Position numbers and translations under genes: made by a program. Of a stretch of 5,765 bases of DNA, positions 1 through 5,228 are shown piece by piece. The stretch is from Deltaproteobacteria bacterium (GTDB taxonomy: Bacteria; Desulfobacterota; Desulfarculia; Adiutricales; Adiutricaceae): NCBI GenBank assembly GCA_031269135.1, contig JAISZP010000091.1, forward strand, positions 1 through 5,765. Reading direction: 5' to 3'. The notes under the pieces were generated by a model, which ran no database searches, had not been told where the DNA came from, and was given only the letters and a program-made list of their open reading frames with translations. Each line of letters opens with the position of its first letter. The stretch's first letter is position 1.

Positions 1-1778
1 ACAAAACCGGCACTCTGACCATGAATCAGATGAAGGTCTCTTCTTTCGATTTTTCGACTCTTTCAAAGGATTCTCTTCCAAAGGATTCTCCGCCGAAGGA
101 TTCCCCTCCGAATGATTCCCCGCCGAAGGATTCTCAATTAGAGGCCGGGCCGGAATTCAATTTCGTCGCTGAAGCGATTGCCGCAAACTCCACCGCCAAC
201 CTTATGGTCGATAAATCCGGCGCTTTGCAGCCCTTAGGCAACCCCACCGAATCGGCTTTGTTGATTTGGCTTCAAGAGCATGGTCTGAATTACAATACGG
301 TCCGAGATGAATTCGCCGTCAAAGGCCAGTTGACATTCTCCACCGAGAGAAAATATATGGCCACCATCGGTCGGGGGCTGCTCAAAGACGGCTTGACCAT
401 GCACGTCAAAGGCGCTCCGGAGATAGTGCTCTCCAAATCGGCCTTCAAGCGCCAATCGAACGGTCAAGACGCCCCCTTGACCCCGCAAGATCGCGCGGGC
501 CTATTGGACGCTCTTAAGGCCGAGCAGGTTCGCGGCATGCGCACCTTAGGACTGGCCATGCGGATCGTGCCCCCCAAAGATGAGGAATTCAGTCAAGACG
601 CGATCGTATCGTTAGTCAACGAAGAAAAATTGACTTGGCTCGGGTTTTTCTCCATCGCCGACCCTGTTCGTCCAGAGGTGCCGCCCGCAGTCAAAAGTTG
701 TTCGGTGGCCGGGGTCAGAGTCAAGATGGTCACCGGCGACAACCAAGCGACCGCCAGAGAGATCGCGACCGAAATCGGCATTATTGGGCCGCAGGACACC
801 TCGGACAAAGTGGTGATGACCGGCGACGAGTTCATGGCCTTAGACGATCAGGCCGCTTACGAAGCCGTCGACGAACTTAAGATTATGAGCCGGGCTAGGC
901 CTTTGGCCAAACAGCGGTTAGTGACGTTGTTGCAGAAAAGAGGCGAGGTGGTCGCGGTGACCGGAGACGGCTCCAATGATGCTCCGGCCTTAAATCACGC
1001 GGACGTCGGGCTGGCTATGGGCATAACCGGAACCTCGGTCGCCAAGGAAGCCGCGGACATCATTCTTCTCGACGACTCCTTCGCGAGCATCGTGCAATCC
1101 GTCATGTGGGGCCGCTCGATTTACGCCAATATTCAAAAGTTCATCCTCTTTCAGTTGACCATCAACGTCTTGGCCTTGGGAGTGGCTCTTTTAGGGCCAT
1201 TTCTGGGAATTCAGCTTCCCTTGACGGTCACCCAGATGCTCTGGGTCAACTTGATCATGGATACCTTCGCGGCCCTGGCTCTGGCCTCCGAGCCGCCCGA
1301 CTGGGGAGTGATGCTTAAGCCTCCCAGGAACCCCGAATCATTCATCGTCACCCCTCAAATGGCCAAATTGATCTTTACCGTTGGCGGCGTTTTCTTGGCT
1401 CTTTTTTTGATATTGGTGTTGTGCCTTAAAAATGTATTTCCGATGGACTCCGAAACCTCCATCGGTCGCCACAATCTGTCGATCTTTTTTACCGTCTTCG
1501 TCTTTCTGCAATTTTGGAACCTCTTCAACGCCAGGATGCTGGGCCGAAACACCTCCGCTCTCGGCGGGCTGAAAGAGAGTAAAATGTTTTTGCTGATCGT
1601 CGTCGCCATCGTCATCGGTCAGGTGCTGATGACGCAGTTCGGCGGAGAAGTGTTCAGGACCGTTCCGCTGTCTTTAAAGGAGTGGATCGTCATCATCGTA
1701 GCCACTTCGCCCGTTCTTTGGGTCGGAGAAATATATCGTTATATGCTCAGGAGCAAACAAGCGACTGCGGCAGTTTAG
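1..1778 (+). CDS. P-type Ca2+-transporting ATPase, type IIB-like, 5' end outside the window
   Basis: An ATP-driven cation pump of the inner membrane, most likely exporting Ca2+. The frame is open from base 3 and reads KTGTLT before the Met at 21, so the catalytic Asp of DKTGTLT is split by the left edge; the actuator domain and helices M1-M4 are missing. Numbering from the Met at 21, visible motifs are GNPTES (73-78), the ATP-binding KGAPE (130-134), MVTGDN (236-241) and the hinge VTGDGSNDAPAL (313-323). Hydrophobic segments fit M5 (about 373-394), M6 (403-422), M7 (449-469), M8 (486-504), M9 (522-540) and M10 (553-573). The M6 sequence WVNLIMDT (408-415) carries the Asn and Asp that bind Ca2+ in plasma-membrane calcium pumps, and M5 plus M6 resemble that subgroup more than SERCA. 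An unusual KDSPP repeat lies just after the phosphorylation motif. Two TerD genes follow on the same strand, 86 bases downstream. The P-type ATPase call is certain; Ca2+ as substrate is likely, though the M4 site cannot be seen. Confidence 0.95.
   Translation, partial: KTGTLTMNQMKVSSFDFSTLSKDSLPKDSPPKDSPPNDSPPKDSQLEAGPEFNFVAEAIAANSTANLMVDKSGALQPLGNPTESALLIWLQEHGLNYNTVRDEFAVKGQLTFSTERKYMATIGRGLLKDGLTMHVKGAPEIVLSKSAFKRQSNGQDAPLTPQDRAGLLDALKAEQVRGMRTLGLAMRIVPPKDEEFSQDAIVSLVNEEKLTWLGFFSIADPVRPEVPPAVKSCSVAGVRVKMVTGDNQATAREIATEIGIIGPQDTSDKVVMTGDEFMALDDQAAYEAVDELKIMSRARPLAKQRLVTLLQKRGEVVAVTGDGSNDAPALNHADVGLAMGITGTSVAKEAADIILLDDSFASIVQSVMWGRSIYANIQKFILFQLTINVLALGVALLGPFLGIQLPLTVTQMLWVNLIMDTFAALALASEPPDWGVMLKPPRNPESFIVTPQMAKLIFTVGGVFLALFLILVLCLKNVFPMDSETSIGRHNLSIFFTVFVFLQFWNLFNARMLGRNTSALGGLKESKMFLLIVVAIVIGQVLMTQFGGEVFRTVPLSLKEWIVIIVATSPVLWVGEIYRYMLRSKQATAAV
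66..134 (+). repeat. 15-bp in-frame tandem repeat (KDSPP) inside the ATPase gene
   Basis: Four consecutive 15-bp units (66-80, 81-95, 96-110, 111-125) and a partial fifth (126-134) follow the pattern AAGGATTCTCCGCCG. They encode KDSLP, KDSPP, KDSPP, NDSPP and KDS. The array sits about 15 residues after DKTGTLT, at the junction between the phosphorylation and nucleotide-binding domains, where related pumps have a short linker. Because the unit is a multiple of three, copy-number change would alter linker length without breaking the frame. The encoded stretch is hydrophilic and Pro-rich and is probably disordered. Confidence 0.9.
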
Positions 1779-1792
1779 AATTCGCTATAAGT

Positions 1793-1820
1793 CGATGTCG
1801 CCGAAGATGGAGCGGCATCG
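1793..1820 (+). other. Hairpin between the ATPase and terD1
   Basis: CGATGTCGC (1793-1801) pairs with GCGGCATCG (1812-1820) over 9 bp with one G-U pair and a 10-base loop. No T tract follows, so it is a poor candidate for an intrinsic terminator. It might slow or partly attenuate transcription between the pump gene and terD1, or shield mRNA ends. It could also be chance. Confidence 0.3.
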
Positions 1821-1864
1821 CGCTTCATTAATTACAATGTTTTGCTTGAAAGGAGATTAAAAAA

Positions 1865-2440
1865 ATGGCAGTTTCCTTGTCGAAAGGCGGAAATGTTTCC
1901 TTAAACAAAGAAGCACCTGGCCTTAAGGCCATACTGATCGGGCTTGGTTGGGACGCCAGAGCCACCGACGGCGCGGAGTTCGACTTAGACGCCTCAGCGT
2001 TCCTTTTAAATTCCGGAGGAAAAGTCAGGAGCAGTTCCGACTTTATTTTCTACAACAACCTCAAAAGCAACGACGGATCGATTGAGCACACCGGCGACAA
2101 CCGTACCGGCGAAGGCGAAGGCGATGATGAATTGATTAAGGTCAGTTTGGATAAGGTTCCATCCGATGTGGAGCGCATTTCCGTCACCGTCACCATCCAT
2201 GACGCCGAATCGAGGCGTCAGAATTTCGGTATGGTGTCCAACGCCTTTATCCGCATCGTCAATCAAGACGGCAATAAAGAGATTGCCCGTTTCGACCTCT
2301 CTGAGGATATGAGTACGGAAACGGCCATGATCTTCGGCGAAGTCTATCGGCACAGCGGCGAGTGGAAATTTAAGGCGGTAGGGCAGGGGTATACCGGCGG
2401 GTTGGCGACTCTTGCCAGAAACTTTGGGGTACAGGTCTAA
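1865..2440 (+). CDS. terD: TerD/TerE-family Ca2+-binding stress protein
   Basis: A cytoplasmic protein of the tellurite-resistance/stress (Ter) family, whose members bind Ca2+ and take part in poorly understood responses to tellurite, phage, colicins and other stress. The 191 residues match the usual full length (about 190), beginning with the typical [13 protein letters not shown]. Family motifs are [11 protein letters not shown] (26-36), FDLDA (39-43), the acidic [13 protein letters not shown] (77-89), [14 protein letters not shown] (117-130), FDLSEDMS (143-150) and [16 protein letters not shown] (165-180). The acidic clusters are those tied to Ca2+ binding in the family. The ATG has a strong Shine-Dalgarno, AGGAG at 1851-1855, 9 bases upstream. 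A TACAAT at 1833-1838 resembles a -10 box but has no convincing -35. The sequence is close to both TerD and TerE of enterobacteria, so the symbol is a family label. It may be co-transcribed with the ATPase 86 bases upstream; no TerA, TerB, TerC or TerZ gene is visible in the window. Confidence 0.95.
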   Translation: MAVSLSKGGNVSLNKEAPGLKAILIGLGWDARATDGAEFDLDASAFLLNSGGKVRSSSDFIFYNNLKSNDGSIEHTGDNRTGEGEGDDELIKVSLDKVPSDVERISVTVTIHDAESRRQNFGMVSNAFIRIVNQDGNKEIARFDLSEDMSTETAMIFGEVYRHSGEWKFKAVGQGYTGGLATLARNFGVQV

Positions 2441-2456
2441 ATCGGTCGTAGTCTTC

Positions 2457-2509
2457 CGCCATAGTCATGCAGCCTAGTCATGACGGATAGTCATGCCGCC
2501 ATAGTCATG
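2457..2509. repeat. 13-bp tandem repeat, four units, downstream of terD1
   Basis: The octamer TAGTCATG recurs at 2462, 2475, 2488 and 2502, giving unit lengths of 13, 13, 13 and 14 bases. The first and last units share the 15-mer CCGCCATAGTCATGC (2456-2470 and 2496-2510). It begins 16 bases after the terD1 stop. A looser 18-base echo of GAGAGYCGG follows at 2514 and 2532. No coding function is apparent. Confidence 0.8.
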
Positions 2510-2540
2510 CTCTGAGAGCCGGTCGACATCCGAGAGTCGG

Positions 2541-2577
2541 CTAACCTATGATTTGATTACTAACCTATGATTTGATT
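2541..2577. repeat. 19-bp tandem duplication
   Basis: The 18-mer CTAACCTATGATTTGATT occurs at 2541-2558 and again, without mismatch, at 2560-2577, separated by a single A. The perfect identity suggests a recent duplication. It lies between the 13-bp and 16-bp arrays of the same spacer and shares no evident sequence with either. Confidence 0.9.
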
Positions 2578-2622
2578 GATGGATGGCCGCATGGCGACTG
2601 AAAGCGTCGGCATTGAAATATC

Positions 2623-2719
2623 GCAGGCTTGCTGAATGCCTGGCTTGTTGAAAACCTAGCTTGGCGAATAACCGGCTTGAAAAATCTCCGGCTTAAAATA
2701 CCTCCGGCTTAAAATACCT
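2623..2719. repeat. 16-bp tandem repeat array, six units
   Basis: The core GGCTT (once AGCTT) recurs at exactly 16-base steps: 2626, 2642, 2658, 2674, 2690 and 2706. The last two units, CCGGCTTAAAATACCT at 2688-2703 and 2704-2719, are identical and the preceding one differs little, while the first three are more diverged. This gradient suggests growth by duplication at the right-hand end. The unit is not a multiple of three, and the array runs straight into the 15-bp hairpin at 2720. Confidence 0.85.
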
Positions 2720-2763
2720 GGATCGGCAAATGCCATGGATTATTCTGCGGCATTTGCCGATCC
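2720..2763. other. Perfect 15-bp inverted repeat between terD1 and terD2
   Basis: GGATCGGCAAATGCC (2720-2734) is the exact reverse complement of 2749-2763, with a 14-base loop. The following sequence (GTCATATATAG) has no T run, so it is not a standard intrinsic terminator on the plus strand. It could still block or process the transcript between the two terD genes, or be a protein-binding site, since a single-copy perfect 15-bp dyad is unlikely by chance. Between it and the terD2 start region, a TATATT at 2839-2844 resembles a -10 box but has no matching -35. Confidence 0.75.
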
Positions 2764-2863
2764 GTCATATATAGCTCTTGGGTATTTGCTTCTCTGCGGC
2801 ATGACCCGCTCGCCGCGCGGCTGGTCTTCTATTCGGGATATATTGAGGCTGCTGTAGTTTCAT

Positions 2864-2871
2864 AGGCGGAG
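2864..2871 (+). promoter_or_regulatory. Shine-Dalgarno for a TTG start of terD2 at 2881
   Basis: AGGCGGAG ends 9 bases before a TTG at 2881, the same spacing as in terD1. It is a better match than the AAGGGTGG at 2898-2905 ahead of the GTG at 2916. Together with the protein alignment it argues that translation of terD2 was, or is, initiated at 2881 and not at 2916. Confidence 0.6.
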
Positions 2872-2880
2872 TACAGGTTT

Positions 2881-2915
2881 TTGGGGATTTCAAAAAAAAG
2901 GGTGGCGATATCTCC
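2881..2915 (+). other. Out-of-frame N-terminal segment of terD2 with an A8 tract
   Basis: From TTG 2881 the frame reads M-G-I-S-K-K and then, after the eight A residues at 2892-2899, departs to stop at TGA 2917-2919. In the frame of the terD2 body, the bases after the A tract read K-G-G-D-I-S, followed by V (GTG 2916). One extra A would join them as MGISKKKGGDISV, which aligns without gaps to [13 protein letters not shown] of terD1. The full product would be 192 residues, the normal TerD length. In the body frame no ATG, GTG or TTG codon lies between the stop at 2844 and 2916. The cause may be a homopolymer sequencing error, a real frameshift, or slippage on the A tract that restores the frame. 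Confidence 0.75.
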
Positions 2916-3458
2916 GTGACCAAACAGGTTTTGAGTTTAAAGTCCATTTTTGTCGCTCTTGGCTGGGACGCCGAAGAGACGCCTGGAGTCGACTTTGATC
3001 TCAATATCTCGGTTTTTCTTCTTCAAAAAAATGGTTTGGTCGGCTGCGATGAGGATTTCATTTTTTATGGCAATCTAAGATCTCAAGATGGTTCCGTCGA
3101 GCACTCCGGAGACAGCCTCACCGGCGGCAGCGGCGGCGATGACGAAGTCATAAAAGTCGATTTGGAAAAAGTCGACGGTTCAATCCAAAAATTGGCGATT
3201 ACGGTTTCCATCTACGAAGCTCAAGAACGCCGACAAAACTTCGGCATGGTTTCCAACGCCTTTGTCCGCATCGTCAATCAAGTTGACGGCCAAGAGATGA
3301 CCCGTTTCGATCTCTCCGATGATATGAGCGAGGAAACGGCTATGATTTTCGGAGAAATTTACCGATGCGAAGGCGAGTGGAAGTTTAAGGCCATAGGTCA
3401 AGGCTTTGTAGGGGGCTTAGCCGCCATGGCCACGCATTTTGGGGTTGATGTGGAATAA
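2916..3458 (+). CDS. Divergent TerD-family protein, N-terminus probably displaced by a frameshift
   Basis: A second TerD/TerE-family protein, paralogous to the one at 1865. From the GTG at 2916 it has 180 residues and lacks the first beta-strand (the KGGNVSL region), which is still encoded from TTG 2881 across an A8 tract. The body is otherwise intact: ALGWDAEETPG (14-24), [14 protein letters not shown] (105-118), FDLSDDMS (131-138) and GEWKFKAIGQGFVGGL (153-168). Several metal-site positions differ from terD1. FDLDA becomes FDLNI (27-31), and [13 protein letters not shown] becomes GDSLTGGSGGDDE (65-77), losing a D, an N and two E. Ca2+ binding may therefore be weaker or altered. The GTG overlaps the TGA of the short upstream frame as GTGA, so coupled re-initiation is another possible route to a shorter product. 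A 440-base repeat-rich spacer separates it from terD1. TerD family membership is secure; whether the gene is functional is not. Confidence 0.9.
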   Translation: MTKQVLSLKSIFVALGWDAEETPGVDFDLNISVFLLQKNGLVGCDEDFIFYGNLRSQDGSVEHSGDSLTGGSGGDDEVIKVDLEKVDGSIQKLAITVSIYEAQERRQNFGMVSNAFVRIVNQVDGQEMTRFDLSDDMSEETAMIFGEIYRCEGEWKFKAIGQGFVGGLAAMATHFGVDVE

Positions 3459-3538
3459 TTGCTCGATTGATTCAATCTCTGCTCGAAACCGCATTAAAGA
3501 AAAACCTGCTTAAAACAAAATCAAAATCCGACTCGGTT

Positions 3539-3640
3539 AAAAACCGATAGCCAAGCTATAATTATAGCTGGAACCCATGTTGGAATCCTAGCTGGAATCC
3601 TAGCTGGACCCAAGCTGAAATCATGAGACTATCGGTTTTT
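3539..3640. terminator. Probable bidirectional terminator with a repeat-filled loop
   Basis: AAAAACCGATAG (3539-3550) and CTATCGGTTTTT (3629-3640) form a perfect 12-bp stem with an A tract on one side and a T tract on the other, the form expected of a terminator used from both strands. It lies between convergent terD2 and ilvE, 80 bases after the terD2 stop. The 78-base loop is far larger than usual and is filled mainly by a 12-bp tandem array and a perfect 16-bp palindrome, AGCTATAATTATAGCT (3554-3569), which could fold on itself and bring the arms together. The left arm can also form a small competing hairpin, CGGTT-AAA-AACCG (3534-3546). Confidence 0.5.
3565..3623. repeat. 12-bp tandem repeat inside the terminator loop
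   Basis: About five units of the pattern TAGCTGGAATCC run at 3565-3576, 3577-3588, 3589-3600, 3601-3611 and 3612-3623. The unit at 3589 shows the pattern exactly and the others carry a few changes; one is a base short. On the minus strand the array would read as a four-residue repeat (GFQL-like), but no ribosome-binding site or conserved protein supports coding. Confidence 0.8.
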
Positions 3641-3656
3641 CCTTTTAAAAACTGGG

Positions 3657-3727
3657 CATGTGGTTTTATGTGGACATGCGGTTTTATGGGGACTTGAGGC
3701 TTGTGGGGACATGCGGCTTTATGGCGA
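3657..3727. repeat. 18-bp tandem repeat, four units
   Basis: Units of the pattern CATGCGGTTTTATGGGGA occupy 3657-3674, 3675-3692, 3693-3709 (one base shorter and most diverged) and 3710-3727. The array sits between the two hairpins of the terD2-ilvE spacer. A minus-strand reading through it gives a KPHVHI-like six-residue period, but the frame that contains it has no ribosome-binding site and also spans the unrelated 12-bp array and both hairpins, so it is treated as non-coding. Confidence 0.85.
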
Positions 3728-3759
3728 GAAAGTTGTAACGACGACAAGTCCTTTTTTCG

Positions 3760-3832
3760 AAAAAGCGCCTTTCGACCGAGGCCAAACATGTCCAGGAGCT
3801 TATTGGACAAAGGCGGCGATCGAAAGGCGCTT
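3760..3832 (-). terminator. Probable ilvE terminator, nested hairpin with T tail
   Basis: AAGCGCCTTTCGA (3763-3775) is an exact reverse complement of 3820-3832. Inside the 44-base loop a second stem pairs TGTCCA (3789-3794) with TGGACA (3804-3809). Read on the minus strand the outer stem ends in a run of five T residues (3764-3760), as expected for an intrinsic terminator 60 bases after the ilvE stop. The elongated two-tier stem is unusual. Confidence 0.6.
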
Positions 3833-3892
3833 GAGACGACTAAGAACATTGTTTTTTGCAGGCAGGTTTTTCGGCGTCAGCCTCTAGGGCGA

Positions 3893-4963
3893 TTAATCCA
3901 CAAATTCTATCCAGCCTCTGGTGTCGGGCTTGTGACCGTACTGGACGCCTACGAGTTCATCGTAGAGCTTTTGGGTTATCGGACCCACCCCGCCGTCGCC
4001 GATGACCAAATCTTCGTCATTGTAGCTTAAAAGTCCGACTGGAGAGATGACGGCGGCGGTGCCTGTGCCGAAGACTTCGGTCAACTTCCCGGAACTCCTG
4101 GCTTCCAAGACTTCACCGATCTCCAAGGGACGCTCTTGGACCTCGATGCCGAGGTCTTTGGCTACGGTGATCAGCGATGAGCGCGTAATGCCGGGCAAAA
4201 CCGTTCCAGTGAGATTGCTGGTGACGATCTTATTTTCGATGACGAAGCAAATGTTCATGCTGCCCACCTCTTCGACATAGCGGTGGTGGCAGGCGTCAAG
4301 CCACAGAAGCTGAGTGAATCCTTTTTTGGCGGCGTTGTCGGTGGCTAGCAAGCTCGTGGCGTAGCTGGCTCCGGCTTTAATGGCGCCAAGTCCGCCGGGG
4401 GCCGAACGGCTGTAAAAGCTCTCCACGTAAATCTTTACCGGCGCGAAGCCTTCAGGATAGTAGGGGCCGACCGGCGCCAACAAGATGAACAGAAGGTATT
4501 CCCTGCTGGGCCTAACGCCTAAATGGGGTTCAGTGGCGATGATGGTGGGCCTGATGTAGAGAGAAGAACCCGGATGAGTCGGAGTCCAATCGCCTTCGAT
4601 CCTTAAAAGTTCTTTTAAGGCGTCCAATAAGAAGACCGGGTCGGTCAGCGGGATGGCCATGCGCTGGGCCGACTGATTGAAGCGCTTTAAGTTTTCGCTG
4701 GGCCTAAACATAGCCAGGCGTCCGTCGGGGTGACGGTAGCATTTAAGTCCCTCAAAGATGGTCTGGCTGTAATGCAGCACCATAGCCGCCGGCGAGAGCT
4801 GAAAAGGAGAAAATGGCTCTATTCTAGGGTTTTGCCACTTTCCATCGTAATAGTCCATCTTGAAAATGTGGTCGGTGTAGATGTCCCCGAAACCGAGCTT
4901 GGATTCGTCTCTTGGGTGCTCTTTTCGGTGGGACTTGGGGAGCAGCTTTTTTTGAATATCCAT
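3893..4963 (-). CDS. ilvE: Branched-chain amino acid aminotransferase (class II type)
   Basis: A cytoplasmic PLP enzyme that transfers the amino group between 2-oxoglutarate/glutamate and the keto acids of leucine, isoleucine and valine, the last step of their synthesis. The 356 residues fit the longer eukaryote-like/actinobacterial subgroup of fold-type IV aminotransferases and not the roughly 309-residue E. coli IlvE. Visible motifs are HYSQTIFEGLK (64-74), the Schiff-base lysine K196 in GAIKAGASY, EVGSMN with the conserved E232 (232-237), the cofactor-phosphate loop GTVLPGITR (253-261) and FGTGTAAVISPVG (298-310). No key residue is missing. The ATG at 4963 is preceded on the minus strand by AGGGTG four bases away. 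It lies downstream of coaD on the same strand but 265 bases apart, with its own candidate promoters, so it is probably a separate unit. Convergent with terD2. Confidence 0.96.
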   Translation of the reverse strand: MDIQKKLLPKSHRKEHPRDESKLGFGDIYTDHIFKMDYYDGKWQNPRIEPFSPFQLSPAAMVLHYSQTIFEGLKCYRHPDGRLAMFRPSENLKRFNQSAQRMAIPLTDPVFLLDALKELLRIEGDWTPTHPGSSLYIRPTIIATEPHLGVRPSREYLLFILLAPVGPYYPEGFAPVKIYVESFYSRSAPGGLGAIKAGASYATSLLATDNAAKKGFTQLLWLDACHHRYVEEVGSMNICFVIENKIVTSNLTGTVLPGITRSSLITVAKDLGIEVQERPLEIGEVLEARSSGKLTEVFGTGTAAVISPVGLLSYNDEDLVIGDGGVGPITQKLYDELVGVQYGHKPDTRGWIEFVD

Positions 4964-4985
4964 AGTTCACCCTACAAGAAAGTGC

Positions 4986-5014
4986 AATAGCGTAAATTGC
5001 CGTTAAATAGTCAA
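4986..5014 (-). promoter_or_regulatory. Candidate proximal ilvE promoter
   Basis: On the minus strand TTGACT (5014-5009) matches five of six positions of the sigma-70 -35 box. After 17 bases comes GCTATT (4991-4986), only a three-of-six match to the -10 box. Transcription would start about 16 bases before the ilvE ATG. This competes with a more distal candidate at 5064-5092. Confidence 0.3.
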
Positions 5015-5063
5015 GCAGCAACTGACTTTTCGTTAAACTGGTTTGTGGAAGCGCTGATGTTTA

Positions 5064-5092
5064 TATATAGAATGAGATGATATTTAGCGCAA
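5064..5092 (-). promoter_or_regulatory. Candidate distal ilvE promoter
   Basis: On the minus strand TTGCGC (5092-5087), 17 bases, then TATATA (5069-5064), with TATAAA two bases further on, gives a sigma-70-like pair. The -35 is weak (three of six). It would give a leader of about 95 bases before ilvE, in which no attenuator-like leader peptide or T-tailed hairpin is evident. Confidence 0.35.
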
Positions 5093-5103
5093 AAACACAT
5101 AAA

Positions 5104-5140
5104 GGTTCGCCCAAGAGGTTGAGAAACCTCTCGGCGACCC
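5104..5140. other. Stable hairpin with GAGA tetraloop in the coaD-ilvE gap
   Basis: AGAGGTT (5114-5120) pairs perfectly with AACCTCT (5125-5131) around a GAGA loop. Below a small internal bulge, GGTTCGCC (5104-5111) pairs with GGCGACCC (5133-5140) with one mismatch, giving about 14 pairs in all. GAGA is a stable GNRA tetraloop if the plus strand is transcribed; on the minus strand the loop is TCTC. On the minus strand it lies about 90 bases after the coaD stop and is followed by a broken T-rich stretch (CTTTATGTGTTTTTG), so it may be a weak coaD terminator. A small RNA or leader structure is an alternative. The rest of the gap, 5141-5228, shows nothing recognisable. Confidence 0.55.
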
Positions 5141-5228
5141 AGGACTATGTTTTCGCAAAATTTTGAACGACTATTTTAAGATAGGAAATAGTTGCAGCTT
5201 TTCGACGTCGGTCCGCTTGAGCAAAGAA

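Noticed and set aside
2006..2353. Minus-strand open frame opposite terD1 (and similar frames opposite terD2 and the ATPase)
   Set aside because: They lie antisense to strongly conserved coding sequence, have no family motifs and no ribosome-binding sites; they are mirror frames.
2456..2719. CRISPR array in the terD1-terD2 spacer
   Set aside because: The repeats are 13-19 bp units directly abutting one another with no unique spacers of constant length, and no cas gene is present. They are tandem minisatellites.
2720..2763. Terminal inverted repeats of an insertion sequence or MITE
   Set aside because: The arms are only 14 bases apart, no flanking target-site duplication is visible and there is no second copy in the window, so a simple hairpin is the better description.
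3562..3849. A 95-codon minus-strand open frame with four- and six-residue repeats downstream of ilvE
   Set aside because: It has no ribosome-binding site, spans two unrelated tandem arrays and both hairpins, and its repeats are simply the 12- and 18-bp DNA repeats read in frame. No conserved motif is visible.
3701..4030. Plus-strand frame overlapping the 3' end of ilvE
   Set aside because: It overlaps the conserved C-terminus of ilvE antisense and begins in the 18-bp array; no start signal or domain supports it.
5104..5140. tRNA or SRP RNA suggested by the GGTTCGCC segment
   Set aside because: No cloverleaf, acceptor pairing or SRP core motif can be built around it; only a single hairpin is present.
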